Shown in pieces: positions 16,776 to 25,772 of a DNA stretch of 35,288 nucleotides. The notes under the pieces are model-generated. The model was not told where the DNA came from and did no database searches. It worked only from the letters and a program-made list of their open reading frames with translations. How positions within the stretch are numbered: position 1 is the first letter of the stretch; every line of letters starts with the position of its first letter. Source of the stretch: Prevotellaceae bacterium UBA1743 (GTDB lineage Bacteria; Bacteroidota; Bacteroidia; Bacteroidales; Bacteroidaceae); assembly GCA_002314945.1 (NCBI GenBank), contig DCHV01000032.1, positions 20,493 through 55,780 on the forward strand. The letters run 5' to 3'. The translations under genes were made by a program, and so were the position numbers.

Positions 16776-16807
16776 TTTGGCATTTCGCTTACTTAATCGT
16801 ATCTTTG
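16776..16807 (+). promoter_or_regulatory. Promoter of the 13-gene plus-strand operon
   Basis: TTTG at 16776-16779, a 20-nt spacer and TATCTTTG at 16800-16807. The surrounding CTTAATCGTATCTTTGCAA (16792-16810) differs at only one base from the lptD promoter (891-909). Transcription would start a few bases before the ATG at 16823. Confidence 0.8.
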
Positions 16808-16822
16808 CAATAAAAATAACGA

Positions 16823-17359
16823 ATGGAAAAAACCATATATGCACATGATGTGATAGAATTCCTTACTGTGGCGGCTGAGTTTTGTGCTTATTTGGAGCAA
16901 AGTCAAGGTCGTAATCGTAGGGAATTCATGGATAGAATGCTGAAATTGCTTCCTTTGTTGTATCTCAAAGCATCGTTGGTCCCTGATATAGAGAGTAATG
17001 GTGATTTCTTGCCTGACGACAGGGTGACAGAAGAAGATTATAACTGGATTCGTTGCAATGTGTACGACATTATGCAGTCAATGGATGATTATGAAGATTT
17101 GGTATATGACGAAGATATGCAGACGGAGGAAAGTTGTTGGAAATCCATCAGCGAAGGATTGGCTGACATATACCAGTCGCTCCGCAATTTCGTTTCTTCC
17201 TACCAACAAGGTATTGAGGACTGTATGAATGATTCTTTATGGGCTGTTCGTGACCAGTTTGAACTTTATTGGGGACAGTGCCTCGTAGATACGCTCAAGC
17301 GACTGCATCGACTAACCTATTCATCATTAAATGGAATGGAACATGAAGATGTTGAGTAG
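16823..17359 (+). CDS. DUF5063 family protein
   Basis: A protein of 178 residues, acidic and predicted all-helical, without a signal or membrane segment. Its pattern (HDVIEFLTVAAEFCAYLE, MLKLLPLLYLKASLVP, a Glu/Asp-rich centre and WAVRDQFELYWGQCLVDTLKRLH) fits the DUF5063 family, common in Bacteroidetes directly upstream of a 3'-5' exonuclease gene. No biochemical function is known to me. It is the first gene of the long operon and overlaps the exonuclease start by 17 nt, so the two are probably made together. Confidence 0.75.
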   Translation: MEKTIYAHDVIEFLTVAAEFCAYLEQSQGRNRREFMDRMLKLLPLLYLKASLVPDIESNGDFLPDDRVTEEDYNWIRCNVYDIMQSMDDYEDLVYDEDMQTEESCWKSISEGLADIYQSLRNFVSSYQQGIEDCMNDSLWAVRDQFELYWGQCLVDTLKRLHRLTYSSLNGMEHEDVE

Positions 17360-17969
17360 TAAATATGATGTTTCTTTGTTGAACGAGTTACCCGTTGTCA
17401 CATTTCCGGGGAAAATAGAAGTCATAAAGAGCGAATATGCGGCACAGCGAGCAGTAGATTTTCTCCTGAAGCAACCGATAATAGGTATTGATACAGAGAC
17501 TCGTCCTTCGTTCAAGAAGAATTTATCTTATGATGTGGCCTTATTACAAGTTGCGACACATGATATTTGTTTTCTTTTTCGTCTCTCCGAGATGGGATTT
17601 CCAGAATGTCTAATACACTTGCTTTCTGATACTTCCGTTCTGAAAGTGGGACTCTCCTTGCATGACGATGTATCAGTCTTGCGTCGCAGAAAAGATTTCA
17701 TGCCTGGTAATTTTTGGGATTTGCAAAAGATGGTTGGCGAGTTCGGAATAGAGGATAGGAGTTTACAGAAACTATATGCTAACGTATTCGGACAAAAGAT
17801 AAGCAAAGCGCAACGTCTTACGAATTGGGAAGCAGATACGTTGACGGATAAGCAAAAGATGTATGCAGCAATTGATGCATGGGCTTGCATTCGTCTGTAT
17901 GAGTTCTTTGCAGACCCTACACAGTTTGGCGTCATAAAGACAACTGATACTATCTCAGACTTGAATTAA
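17343..17969 (+). CDS. DEDDy 3'-5' exonuclease (RNase D-like)
   Basis: A protein of 208 residues from the ATG at 17343, chosen because MKMLSSKYDVSLLNELPVVTFPG aligns with the usual start of Bacteroidetes members; an ATG at 17331 is also open. The four acidic residues of a DEDDy nuclease are visible: D and E in GIDTETRP (Exo I), D in GLSLHDDVSVLRR (Exo II), and Y and D spaced by three residues in YAAIDAWAC (Exo III). It lacks the HRDC domain of true RNase D, so a minimal RNase D/WRN-type exonuclease acting on RNA or single-stranded DNA is the safest call. Confidence 0.85.
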   Translation: MKMLSSKYDVSLLNELPVVTFPGKIEVIKSEYAAQRAVDFLLKQPIIGIDTETRPSFKKNLSYDVALLQVATHDICFLFRLSEMGFPECLIHLLSDTSVLKVGLSLHDDVSVLRRRKDFMPGNFWDLQKMVGEFGIEDRSLQKLYANVFGQKISKAQRLTNWEADTLTDKQKMYAAIDAWACIRLYEFFADPTQFGVIKTTDTISDLN

Positions 17970-17978
17970 CATGATGTA

Positions 17979-19160
17979 ATGATGAAAACATTATACTTAA
18001 AAAAAGGAAAAGAAGATAGCCTCAAGAGATTCCATCCTTGGATCTTCTCTGGCGCAGTTCACCATATCGACTGTGAACCTGAGGAAGGCGATATCGTTAG
18101 AGTGGCTGATTCAGATGGGAATTTTATTGCATGTGGTCATTGGCAGATAGGTAGCATTGCTGTACGTGTACTTACATTTGAAGAAAGAGAAATAGATGTT
18201 TCATTCTGGAGCGAACGTCTGCAAGTTGCACTCGATGTGCGCAGGAGTATTGGCGTAGCTGGCAGGGAAAACAATACCATGTTTCGCCTTGTTCATGGAG
18301 AAGGCGACAATCTCCCTGGCTTGATTATTGATATCTACGGAGAAACTGCCGTCATGCAAGCTCACAGCGTGGGTATGCATGTATGTCGTATGCAGATAGC
18401 AGAAGCCCTGAAACAGGTTTTTGGTGACTCTCTGAAGGCAATTTATTATAAAAGTGAAACCACTCTTCCCTTCAAGGCTTCGTTGGGGCAGGAGAACGGA
18501 TTTATCTACGGAAAGAGTGATACCAACGTGGCTGTGGAAAACGGATTGAAGTTCCATATCGACTGGTTGAAAGGACAGAAGACAGGTTTCTTTGTGGATC
18601 AACGCGACAACAGAAGTTTGCTGGAGCATTATGCATATGGTCGTAATGTGCTAAATATGTTCTGCTATACAGGTGGATTTAGCGTATATGCTATGCGTGG
18701 AGAAGCTAAGTTGGTACATAGTGTGGATAGTAGTGCCAAAGCAGTAGAACTTGTCAATGCAAATGTGGCTCTCAATTTCCCAGACGACAACAGACACGAG
18801 GCATTTGCTGAAGATGCTTTCAAATATCTTGAACAGATGACTACACCCTATGATTTGATTATCTTGGATCCTCCAGCCTTTGCCAAACATAAAGATGCCT
18901 TGAAGAATGCTCTTCGTGGTTATACCAAACTCAATGCAAAGGCATTTGAGAAGATTCAGCCAGGTGGCGTTCTCTTTACGTTCAGTTGTTCTCAGGCAGT
19001 CGATAAGGATCAGTTTCGTCGTGCGGTATTTACGGCTGCAGCTATCAGCAGACGCAAAGTGCGTATCTTACATCAATTACATCAACCGGCTGATCATCCT
19101 ATCAATATCTATCATCCCGAAGGGGAATACTTGAAGGGACTTGTCTTGTATGTGGAATAA
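17979..19160 (+). CDS. rlmI: RlmI-like 23S rRNA (cytosine-C5) methyltransferase
   Basis: A protein of 393 residues; E. coli RlmI is 396. The N-terminal 80 residues form a PUA domain (LKKGKEDSLKRFHPWIFSGA ... GDIVRVADSDGNFIACGHW). A central beta region leads to a Rossmann methyltransferase with the SAM-binding motif NMFCYTGGFSVYA near residue 225, DPPAF near 296 and the cysteine-containing FTFSCSQ near 334. RlmI methylates C1962 of 23S rRNA. RlmK/L-type enzymes share the fold but have other domains. The start could be either of two adjacent ATGs (17979 or 17982). The nucleoside transporter start overlaps its 3' end. Confidence 0.88.
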   Translation: MMKTLYLKKGKEDSLKRFHPWIFSGAVHHIDCEPEEGDIVRVADSDGNFIACGHWQIGSIAVRVLTFEEREIDVSFWSERLQVALDVRRSIGVAGRENNTMFRLVHGEGDNLPGLIIDIYGETAVMQAHSVGMHVCRMQIAEALKQVFGDSLKAIYYKSETTLPFKASLGQENGFIYGKSDTNVAVENGLKFHIDWLKGQKTGFFVDQRDNRSLLEHYAYGRNVLNMFCYTGGFSVYAMRGEAKLVHSVDSSAKAVELVNANVALNFPDDNRHEAFAEDAFKYLEQMTTPYDLIILDPPAFAKHKDALKNALRGYTKLNAKAFEKIQPGGVLFTFSCSQAVDKDQFRRAVFTAAAISRRKVRILHQLHQPADHPINIYHPEGEYLKGLVLYVE

Positions 19161-20415
19161 TAATAACGATAATCTCTGCCTACGTCTGTCCGTTCTCAGT
19201 TTCTTGCAATATGGAATATGGGGTTGTTACCTTATCTCTCTCGGATTGTTCTTAGGAGTTGAACAACTTGGACAATACATAGGATGGTTTTACAGTATTC
19301 AGGGAATTGTGTCTCTACTACTTCCTCCTTTAATGGGTGTTGTAGCAGATCGTTGGATTCCTGCTCAACGACTGTTGAGCTTATGCCATCTTTTTTCTGC
19401 AGTAGGTATGGGAGGTTGTTTTATTTATGGCATTTCATCATCAGGACATATAGATATATCTATTCTCATCATACTGTACACTATCTCTGTTGCATTCTAC
19501 ATGCCTACCATAGCCTTGTATAATGCAGTCACCTTGTCTGCTTTGAAGAATGTAGGATATGATGCAGTAAAGGTTTTCCCAAAAATACGACCATGGGGTA
19601 CTGTCGGTTTTATTTGTGCTATGTGGCTCGTGGATTTGACAGGCTTTAAATCTACAGCTTCTCAATTTGGACTTTCTGCAGCATTGGGAGTGCTATTGTC
19701 CCTTTATGCATTGTCATTGCCTCCTTGTCCTGTTTCCGCTTCTAAAGGACATAAAACACTTCGTCAAGCAATGGGGGTGGATGCACTTGTTTTGTTTCGC
19801 CAACGTAAAATGGCGCTTTTCTTTGTATTCTGTGTCCTGTTAGGTGTTTGTCTCCAGATAGCCAATGGATATGCGTCTCCTTATTTGGAAGCTTGGGGTT
19901 CTGTGTCTGAATATGCAGATAGTTTCATGGTACGTCATTCGGTTATCCTTACATCCATGTCCCAAATGAGCGAAACGTTTTGTTTCTTACTGATACCTTT
20001 CTTCATGCGTCGTTTTGGTATCAAGATAGTAATGCTTATAGCCTTGGTGGCATGGAGTTTGCGTTTTCTGTTTTTCGCTGTAGGCAATCCTGCCGACGGC
20101 TTCTATTTTATCATACTCAGTATGATAATCTATGGAGTGGCTTTTGATTTTTTCAATATCAGTGCCTCTCTATTCGTTGATGCAGAAACAACGCCCGACA
20201 CACGTAGTTCCGCACAAGGGTTGCTGATGATGATGAGCAACGGGTTTGGTTCTACCATCGGCATGCTTGCCGTTCAATCAGTAGTAAATCATTATGTGCC
20301 ACAAATACGTAGTGTAGAAGGATGGGATATTTGTTGGTATATTTTTGCTGCCTATGCATTTGTGGTAGCACTTCTATTTATGACAGTATTTCCAGCTACA
20401 CGCAAAAAATCTTGA
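19150..20415 (+). CDS. Nucleoside:H+ symporter-like MFS transporter (NupG family)
   Basis: A protein of 421 residues from the ATG at 19150, which lies inside the last codons of the methyltransferase gene; a TTG at 19141 is less likely. About 12 hydrophobic segments fill its length. The first helix region (SFLQYGIWGCYLISLGLFL) and the MGVVADRWIPAQRLLSLCHL loop are typical of the Nuc_H_symport family. In the second half, MMMSNGFGSTIGMLAVQSVV resembles NupG TM11. It probably imports nucleosides with protons across the inner membrane. The specificity (purine, pyrimidine or xanthosine) cannot be read. Confidence 0.85.
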   Translation: MWNNNNDNLCLRLSVLSFLQYGIWGCYLISLGLFLGVEQLGQYIGWFYSIQGIVSLLLPPLMGVVADRWIPAQRLLSLCHLFSAVGMGGCFIYGISSSGHIDISILIILYTISVAFYMPTIALYNAVTLSALKNVGYDAVKVFPKIRPWGTVGFICAMWLVDLTGFKSTASQFGLSAALGVLLSLYALSLPPCPVSASKGHKTLRQAMGVDALVLFRQRKMALFFVFCVLLGVCLQIANGYASPYLEAWGSVSEYADSFMVRHSVILTSMSQMSETFCFLLIPFFMRRFGIKIVMLIALVAWSLRFLFFAVGNPADGFYFIILSMIIYGVAFDFFNISASLFVDAETTPDTRSSAQGLLMMMSNGFGSTIGMLAVQSVVNHYVPQIRSVEGWDICWYIFAAYAFVVALLFMTVFPATRKKS

Positions 20416-20419
20416 ATGA

Positions 20420-21148
20420 ATGAAAGAAATACGTTTTTTCTATGATCCATGTGTATCGGGTGAGTTGCCTGATGATGAGGCACGACATGCTTTGAAAGTG
20501 CTCCGTCTTGTTCCTGGTGACGAAATCTGTCTGATGGATGGCAGAGGCACTTGGTATCGTGCAGAGATTTCGACTTCCACTTCTCATAGGTGTATGTATA
20601 AAGTGGTAGAGCAAATGCCTCAGGAACCTGCATGGAAGGGATATTTGCATTTGGCAATGGCACCTACCAAGTTGAACGATAGAGTAGAATGGTTTGCCGA
20701 AAAAGCCACAGAAATCGGTTTTGATGAATTGTCGTTTCTCGACTGCCAATTCAGCGAGCGTCACGTCATCAAGAACGAGCGTATTGACAAGATTCTTATC
20801 TCAGCAATGAAACAGAGCCATAAGTCTTCTAAGCCTATTCTCAATGAGATGCAGGACTTTTCGCATTTTGTATCCCAATCATACGAAGGAGATAAATTCA
20901 TCTGTCATTGTTATGAGGAAAGAGATGTGTGTGAAGCAGGAGAAAAACCACTTCTTATGAACGTCTTACGACCCTCTGTGCCGACTTTGGTGATGATAGG
21001 TCCAGAAGGCGACTTTAGTATTCAGGAAGTTCGTTTAGCTCATGCAAATGGATTTCGCAGTGTCAGTTTGGGACGTAGCAGGTTGCGTACCGAAACGGCT
21101 GCTTTGGTCGCTGTACATTGTATGCAATTAATCAATCAGAAAATATGA
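20420..21148 (+). CDS. rsmE: 16S rRNA (uracil1498-N3)-methyltransferase RsmE
   Basis: A protein of 242 residues, the usual length. It has an N-terminal PUA-like domain (HALKVLRLVPGDEICLMDGRGTWYRAEI), then a SPOUT knot domain. The signature stretches are APTKLNDRVEWFAEKATEIGFDEL, ISAMKQSHKSSKP, IGPEGDFSIQEV (SAM-binding loop) and LGRSRLRTETAAL (knot). The enzyme methylates U1498 of 16S rRNA in the decoding region. GPEGG is more usual than GPEGD, a small deviation. Its stop overlaps the next ATG (ATGA). Confidence 0.94.
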   Translation: MKEIRFFYDPCVSGELPDDEARHALKVLRLVPGDEICLMDGRGTWYRAEISTSTSHRCMYKVVEQMPQEPAWKGYLHLAMAPTKLNDRVEWFAEKATEIGFDELSFLDCQFSERHVIKNERIDKILISAMKQSHKSSKPILNEMQDFSHFVSQSYEGDKFICHCYEERDVCEAGEKPLLMNVLRPSVPTLVMIGPEGDFSIQEVRLAHANGFRSVSLGRSRLRTETAALVAVHCMQLINQKI

Positions 21149-22488
21149 AAAACAAGTACATTCTTTTCGCGATTCTCATCTTGATCGTGGTTGTAGGAAT
21201 TATTATAGGCGTTGTCATGATGCATGCCCAGACACCCTATTCTGCTTCTGTCCCTCGTGATGCTCAAGCGGTTGTCCTACTTGATATGCCTGCTTTATCC
21301 AAGGAACCTGTAGTGCACAATCTTCTTGCAGAGAAGATGCAATCATGGGAAGAACTTGGTATTGGTGTTGACAAACCATTCTATGGCTTTGTTACATCTG
21401 ATGGTTATTTTGGCGCCTTGTGTGAAATCCCCGATTTAGATCGTTTTGTAGATGTCGTTAGTTCCAAGGGACTTGTCGTAGAAAAACAGCGTGGCCTACG
21501 TTGGACACAATACGATGGTTGGCAATTGTGTATTGGTTCAGATCGCTGCATGATAATAGGTCCAGGTGCAACCACAGATCCAGATATGCGTAATCGAATG
21601 GTGGAGTGGATGAGACAAAAAGAGTCGTCTCAAAGTATGACAGACAGCCTTCTACTGAGTGAAGGTGCATTGCGTGGCATTCTTTCGATAGATCTCTTAC
21701 CTTCATATAGTACTAAACTTATTGCTCAAGCCTTAGATATGACTTCTCCTTTGAGTGAAGCAAAACTGCAAATGAACCTCTCACTACAGGATAATAGCTT
21801 GACACTATCGACAAAATTACGTACAGAGAATGCCCATCTGCTTGAATCCATATCATCACTCGAAGATACGTTCCAACCCATTCAGGGAAATCTCCTTTGT
21901 CAAGGTCCAAAAGAACCTATGTTGTGGGCTTGTTTCCATACACAAGGCGAAAAACTTTTGAATGTATTGAGACGTTATCCAAGCATACGTACAGCATTGA
22001 TAGCTCTGAATTTCTGTGCTGATGTGGATCAGATGATTCATTCTATCGATGGAGATGTGAGTCTTGCGATAGATCCTCAGAAGGAAGAACGCTATCCTGC
22101 TTTGATTACGGCAGAAGTAAAACAGACAGATGTATTGAAAGTACCTCTCCAATGGCATGACGACGATATGGGGCTCTATTTTGGCGTTTGCAATGGTAAG
22201 TTCTATGCTTCGACAGATGAAACAATGGCCATGCAGGCAACTATCCAAAACCCTTCTGAACTCCTGAGTAACCTACATTTTCAGGATGAGTCTACCCGTT
22301 TATACGTTACTCTGGATGCACACTTGTTTTCTCAACAGGTTCTCCCTTTCTGTCCAGCTTTCATAGCTCCATTGGTGCAGCATATCTCACGTGTGGAATT
22401 GTGTGTGGGAGATTCTCTTGATAGTTCTCTCAATATATCTTTTGATACTTCTTTATCGGAAATCATTTCCCCTCTACTCACAAAATGA
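21145..22488 (+). CDS. Single-pass membrane-anchored protein, resembles DUF4836/DUF3352-type proteins
   Basis: A protein of 447 residues from the ATG at 21145, which overlaps the rsmE stop by 4 nt. Residues 5-26 form one transmembrane anchor or uncleaved signal (YILFAILILIVVVGIIIGVVM); the rest should be periplasmic. The pattern after it (SVPRDAQAVVLLDMPALSKEPV, then GVDKPFYGFVTSDGYFGALCEIPDLDRFVDVV) recalls Bacteroidetes DUF4836-type proteins, which share the 'P-x-D-A' opening and a repeated beta/alpha plan. I do not recognise a catalytic motif. Its stop overlaps the ATG of the ABC ATPase gene by 4 nt, and that gene overlaps the permease, so the three proteins may form one transport complex. 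Function unknown. Confidence 0.7.
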   Translation: MKNKYILFAILILIVVVGIIIGVVMMHAQTPYSASVPRDAQAVVLLDMPALSKEPVVHNLLAEKMQSWEELGIGVDKPFYGFVTSDGYFGALCEIPDLDRFVDVVSSKGLVVEKQRGLRWTQYDGWQLCIGSDRCMIIGPGATTDPDMRNRMVEWMRQKESSQSMTDSLLLSEGALRGILSIDLLPSYSTKLIAQALDMTSPLSEAKLQMNLSLQDNSLTLSTKLRTENAHLLESISSLEDTFQPIQGNLLCQGPKEPMLWACFHTQGEKLLNVLRRYPSIRTALIALNFCADVDQMIHSIDGDVSLAIDPQKEERYPALITAEVKQTDVLKVPLQWHDDDMGLYFGVCNGKFYASTDETMAMQATIQNPSELLSNLHFQDESTRLYVTLDAHLFSQQVLPFCPAFIAPLVQHISRVELCVGDSLDSSLNISFDTSLSEIISPLLTK

Positions 22489-23129
22489 ATTCAATTCAGT
22501 TGTATCAAGTCTTGCCCAATGTATTCCGCCAACGAACAGAGATAGGAGGCGAAATTTGGAGACGTGACATTACCTTTTCCAAAGGACAATTGTATTTGGT
22601 GGAAGCCGCGAGTGGAACTGGTAAAAGTTCACTTTGCAGTTTCTTGACAGGATTTCGTCAAGACTATCAGGGTTCTATTTGTTTTGATGGACAAGATGTG
22701 AGTGCGTTGAACATCTCCCAATGGAGTAGATTACGTCGTGAAAATCTAAGTCTCGTATGGCAAGAACTTCGTCTCTTTCCAGAACTTACCGCTTACGAGA
22801 ATGTGCAAATCAAGAATCAGTTGCTACATTTCAAGACTCGACATGAGATTGAGGAATGGTTCTCTGCTTTAGGAATAGCAGATCGTATGAATACTACAGT
22901 ATCGCGCATGAGTTTTGGTCAGCAACAGCGCGTTGCACTCATTCGAGCTTTAGTACAACCCTTTGATTTTCTTTTGTGCGACGAGCCTGTAAGTCATCTT
23001 GATGAGGCAAATAGTAATATCATTGGTGAGATACTCATGCAGGAGATTCGTCGTCAAGGAGCTGGAGCCATCTTTACCAGCATTGGTAAGCATATTGATT
23101 TGCCCTACAATCAAACCTTTGCACTATGA
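22485..23129 (+). CDS. ABC transporter ATPase (LolD/MacB type) lacking the switch histidine
   Basis: A protein of 214 residues. Visible motifs are Walker A ASGTGKSS (near residue 43), a Q-loop in LSLVWQELRLFPELTAYENV, the signature MSFGQQQRVALIRAL (near 140), Walker B FLLCDEPVSHLD and the D-loop SHLD. Where LolD-type ATPases have the switch histidine (VTHD), this protein reads FTSIGKHID; the aligned position is serine. Other catalytic residues, including the Walker B glutamate, are present. It pairs with the FtsX-like permease that overlaps its stop by 4 nt. LolD, MacB and FtsE share this size and context; none can be chosen. Confidence 0.85.
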   Translation: MNSIQLYQVLPNVFRQRTEIGGEIWRRDITFSKGQLYLVEAASGTGKSSLCSFLTGFRQDYQGSICFDGQDVSALNISQWSRLRRENLSLVWQELRLFPELTAYENVQIKNQLLHFKTRHEIEEWFSALGIADRMNTTVSRMSFGQQQRVALIRALVQPFDFLLCDEPVSHLDEANSNIIGEILMQEIRRQGAGAIFTSIGKHIDLPYNQTFAL

Positions 23130-24328
23130 AACTTATCTGGAAACTACTGCGACATCATATCAGCCCTCTACAGTTGACAGGTTTTTTCTTTGCCAATCTG
23201 TTTGGAATGTATATTGTTCTACTAAGTGTGCAATTCTACCAAGATGTCAAACCTGCTTTCTCACGCGAAGATGGTGTGATACGTCCCGAATACATGACTG
23301 TAAGCAAACGAATAACCAGTATGGGGAGTTTCGGCCAGGAACATACAGCTACCTTTTCTGATGAAGAGGTTGCGCAGTTGGAATCGCAATCCTTCTGCAA
23401 GAGCGTAGGTAGATTTACTGCCAGTCAATATAAAGTGTCCTGTTATTTGGGCATTCAGGGAACGAGTAGTTTTGGTACTGAGATGTTTTTCGAAAGTGTG
23501 CCTGATGCGTATATCGATTGTGACCAGAGTCGTTGGAACTTCAATCCCGAACAACCTCTAATTCCTATTATCCTGCCTCGTACTTATCTTGCCATTTACA
23601 ATTTTGGCTTTGCTCAAAGCCAATCGTTACCCAAGATATCTGAACATGTTGCCACTATGGTGGATATGACAGTAAGACTCCGTGGAAAAGGGATAGAGGA
23701 AACGCTTCCCGCCAAAGTAGTTGGGTTTAGTTCACGTCTCAATACAATCCTTGTTCCAGAAACCTTCATTACATGGAGTAACCAACGATATGCGCCCGAT
23801 TCAGATACTGCACCTTCACGTCTTTTGTTAGAGGTTTACAATCCTACAGATGACACTATTGTTAGCTATTTACAAGATCACTCTCTCGAACTTGAGGATA
23901 ATCGTTTGGATGCAGGCAAAGCTACCTATTTCCTTAAACTCACATCGGGCATCGTTATTGCGGTGGGACTTCTGATTAGTATCCTCTCCTTCTTTGTTCT
24001 CATGCTTAGTATCTATCTACTCGTACAGAAAAATACTGAAAAATTACGCAATTTACTTCTCATAGGATACACACCAATTCAAGTAGCACTTCCATATCAG
24101 TTACTCACAATAGGAATGAATTTGACAGTTTTGTTTTTCGTACTGATATGTGTGTGGATTTCGCGCATGTGTTATTCACAGATGATTTGGGCTATGTTCC
24201 CACAAATTCCTGAAGGTGAATTCTTCTTTACTGTTTGTGTCGGTGTGGCTATCTCTGTACTTGTAAGCTTGCTCAATGTATTGGCTATTCGCAACAAAAT
24301 CATAAATATTTGGAAACACAAGGATTGA
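23126..24328 (+). CDS. FtsX/MacB-type ABC transporter permease
   Basis: A protein of 400 residues with one N-terminal membrane helix (about 15-33, LTGFFFANLFGMYIVLLSVQ), a periplasmic domain of about 230 residues, and three C-terminal helices (about 270-300, 321-348, 366-389). This is the four-helix layout of the type VII (MacB/LolC/FtsX) permeases. The conserved region after TM2, KNTEKLRNLLLIGYTPIQV, matches the family's coupling segment. Such transporters do mechanical work on the periplasmic side (lipoprotein release, efflux or activation of cell-wall hydrolases) rather than move a solute through the membrane. Which of these applies is open; there is no LolE-like second permease beside it. 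Confidence 0.82.
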   Translation: MKLIWKLLRHHISPLQLTGFFFANLFGMYIVLLSVQFYQDVKPAFSREDGVIRPEYMTVSKRITSMGSFGQEHTATFSDEEVAQLESQSFCKSVGRFTASQYKVSCYLGIQGTSSFGTEMFFESVPDAYIDCDQSRWNFNPEQPLIPIILPRTYLAIYNFGFAQSQSLPKISEHVATMVDMTVRLRGKGIEETLPAKVVGFSSRLNTILVPETFITWSNQRYAPDSDTAPSRLLLEVYNPTDDTIVSYLQDHSLELEDNRLDAGKATYFLKLTSGIVIAVGLLISILSFFVLMLSIYLLVQKNTEKLRNLLLIGYTPIQVALPYQLLTIGMNLTVLFFVLICVWISRMCYSQMIWAMFPQIPEGEFFFTVCVGVAISVLVSLLNVLAIRNKIINIWKHKD

Positions 24329-24329
24329 A

Positions 24330-25772
24330 ATGCAAAAATTAAAGGACTTATTCAATCAATATACAGGTCAGATATCAGTCAATTGCGTACTCCTAAAAGG
24401 GGCAGGAAGCAACCGATCTTATTATCGTCTGACGGATACATCTGGTCATTCTATGATAGGAGTAATAGGTACCAGTGTCGAGGAGAATCATGCCTTTTGC
24501 TACCTTTCGCGTCATTTTTATTCACGACAATTGCCTGTTCCTATGGTATATGCCGAATCGTCAGATGGTATATGTTATCTTCAGGAGGATTTGGGGGATA
24601 TATCTTTGTTCGATTCTCTTCATGCTGGGCGTGTATCTGGAGGAAATTATTCCGAGGAAGAAGAGGAACTTCTTAGTCGTGCAATAGCTCTTCTTCCCTC
24701 ATTTCAAATCAAAGGTGGGGAAGGGATAGATTACTCACATTGCTATCCCCAACCTGCGATGGACACGACCAATGTCATGTTCGACTTGAATTATTTCAAA
24801 TATTGTTTTCTCAAGGCGACTTGTCTGGATTTTCATGAATTGCATCTTGAAGACGATTTCAAAGCCTTAGCTTCAGATATCGTCAGTATTCCAGATACCG
24901 CCTTTATGTATCGTGATTTCCAGGCGCGTAATGTCATGATAGACGTTTCTGGAAATCCTCGGTATATTGATTTTCAGGGAGGTCGTCGAGGTCCTATCCA
25001 ATATGATGTGGCAAGCTTCTTGTGGCAGGCATCTGCCATGTATGACGATGAGTTGAAGGAGCGTCTTCTCAACGTCTATTTACGTCATCTTCAAGTTGTG
25101 TATCCTGTTGACGAGAATGTATTCCGTCAGCGTTTGCGACTTTGTGTGCTTTTCCGTCTTATACAAGTATTGGGTGCCTATGGCTTTCGTGGCTATTTTG
25201 AACGAAAGAAGCATTTTATTGATAGTATTCCCCCAGCCATCAAAAGTCTTCGTCAAGTGTTGGAGAGAGAAGGTTGTCCATATCCCTATCTACGTGACGT
25301 ATTAGAGCGCTTGGTGTCTATGCCACAATGGAATCCTCGTCCCCCTCTTGTCAAAGGGCCTCTTGTAGTTCGGGTCTTTAGTTTCTCGTATCGTAACGGA
25401 ATTCCCGAGGATGAAAGTGGAAATGGAGGTGGCTATGTATTTGATTGTCGTAGTAGTCACAATCCAGGACGATATGAACCATATAAGAAACTTACAGGCC
25501 TTGACGAACCTGTCATTCGTTTTCTGGAAGAAGATGGTGAAATCTTGGCTTTCCTGCAACCTGTTTATCAATTAGCCGACACTCATGTGCGAAGATACAT
25601 TGAACGTGGCTTCACTGATCTGATGTTCAGTTTTGGTTGTACAGGAGGCCAGCATCGTAGTGTATATTGTGCTCAGCAACTTGCTCAGCATCTGCATGAA
25701 ACATTTGGTATTGAAGTTCGTCTGTGTCATCGCGAGCAGGGTAAACAGCAAAGATGGGAGGCTACGCGATGA
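24330..25772 (+). CDS. AmgK-like sugar kinase (APH fold) fused to RapZ C-terminal domain
   Basis: A protein of 480 residues in two parts. Residues 1-330 form an aminoglycoside-phosphotransferase-type kinase: the nucleotide loop region GAGSNRSYYRLT, hinge EDLGDISLFDSL, catalytic loop MYRDFQARNVMID and metal-binding YIDFQGGRRGP. This type includes AmgK, the MurNAc/GlcNAc anomeric kinase of muropeptide recycling. Residues about 340-480 match the C-terminal domain of RapZ: FSFSYRNGIPEDESGNGGGYVFDCRSSHNPG, LTGLDEPV, and FSFGCTGGQHRSVYCAQQLAQHL. In E. coli that domain binds glucosamine-6-phosphate and the GlmZ small RNA. No RapZ-type N-terminal Walker domain is present. The next gene encodes a MurU-like nucleotidyltransferase with a 4-nt overlap, strongly supporting a role in cell-wall sugar salvage. 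The sugar specificity is inferred. Confidence 0.85.
   Translation: MQKLKDLFNQYTGQISVNCVLLKGAGSNRSYYRLTDTSGHSMIGVIGTSVEENHAFCYLSRHFYSRQLPVPMVYAESSDGICYLQEDLGDISLFDSLHAGRVSGGNYSEEEEELLSRAIALLPSFQIKGGEGIDYSHCYPQPAMDTTNVMFDLNYFKYCFLKATCLDFHELHLEDDFKALASDIVSIPDTAFMYRDFQARNVMIDVSGNPRYIDFQGGRRGPIQYDVASFLWQASAMYDDELKERLLNVYLRHLQVVYPVDENVFRQRLRLCVLFRLIQVLGAYGFRGYFERKKHFIDSIPPAIKSLRQVLEREGCPYPYLRDVLERLVSMPQWNPRPPLVKGPLVVRVFSFSYRNGIPEDESGNGGGYVFDCRSSHNPGRYEPYKKLTGLDEPVIRFLEEDGEILAFLQPVYQLADTHVRRYIERGFTDLMFSFGCTGGQHRSVYCAQQLAQHLHETFGIEVRLCHREQGKQQRWEATR

Noticed and set aside
16541..16783. 81-codon upstream extension of the BACON lipoprotein frame
   Set aside because: It crosses the promoter and array B and would bury the lipoprotein signal peptide; it is an open frame by chance.
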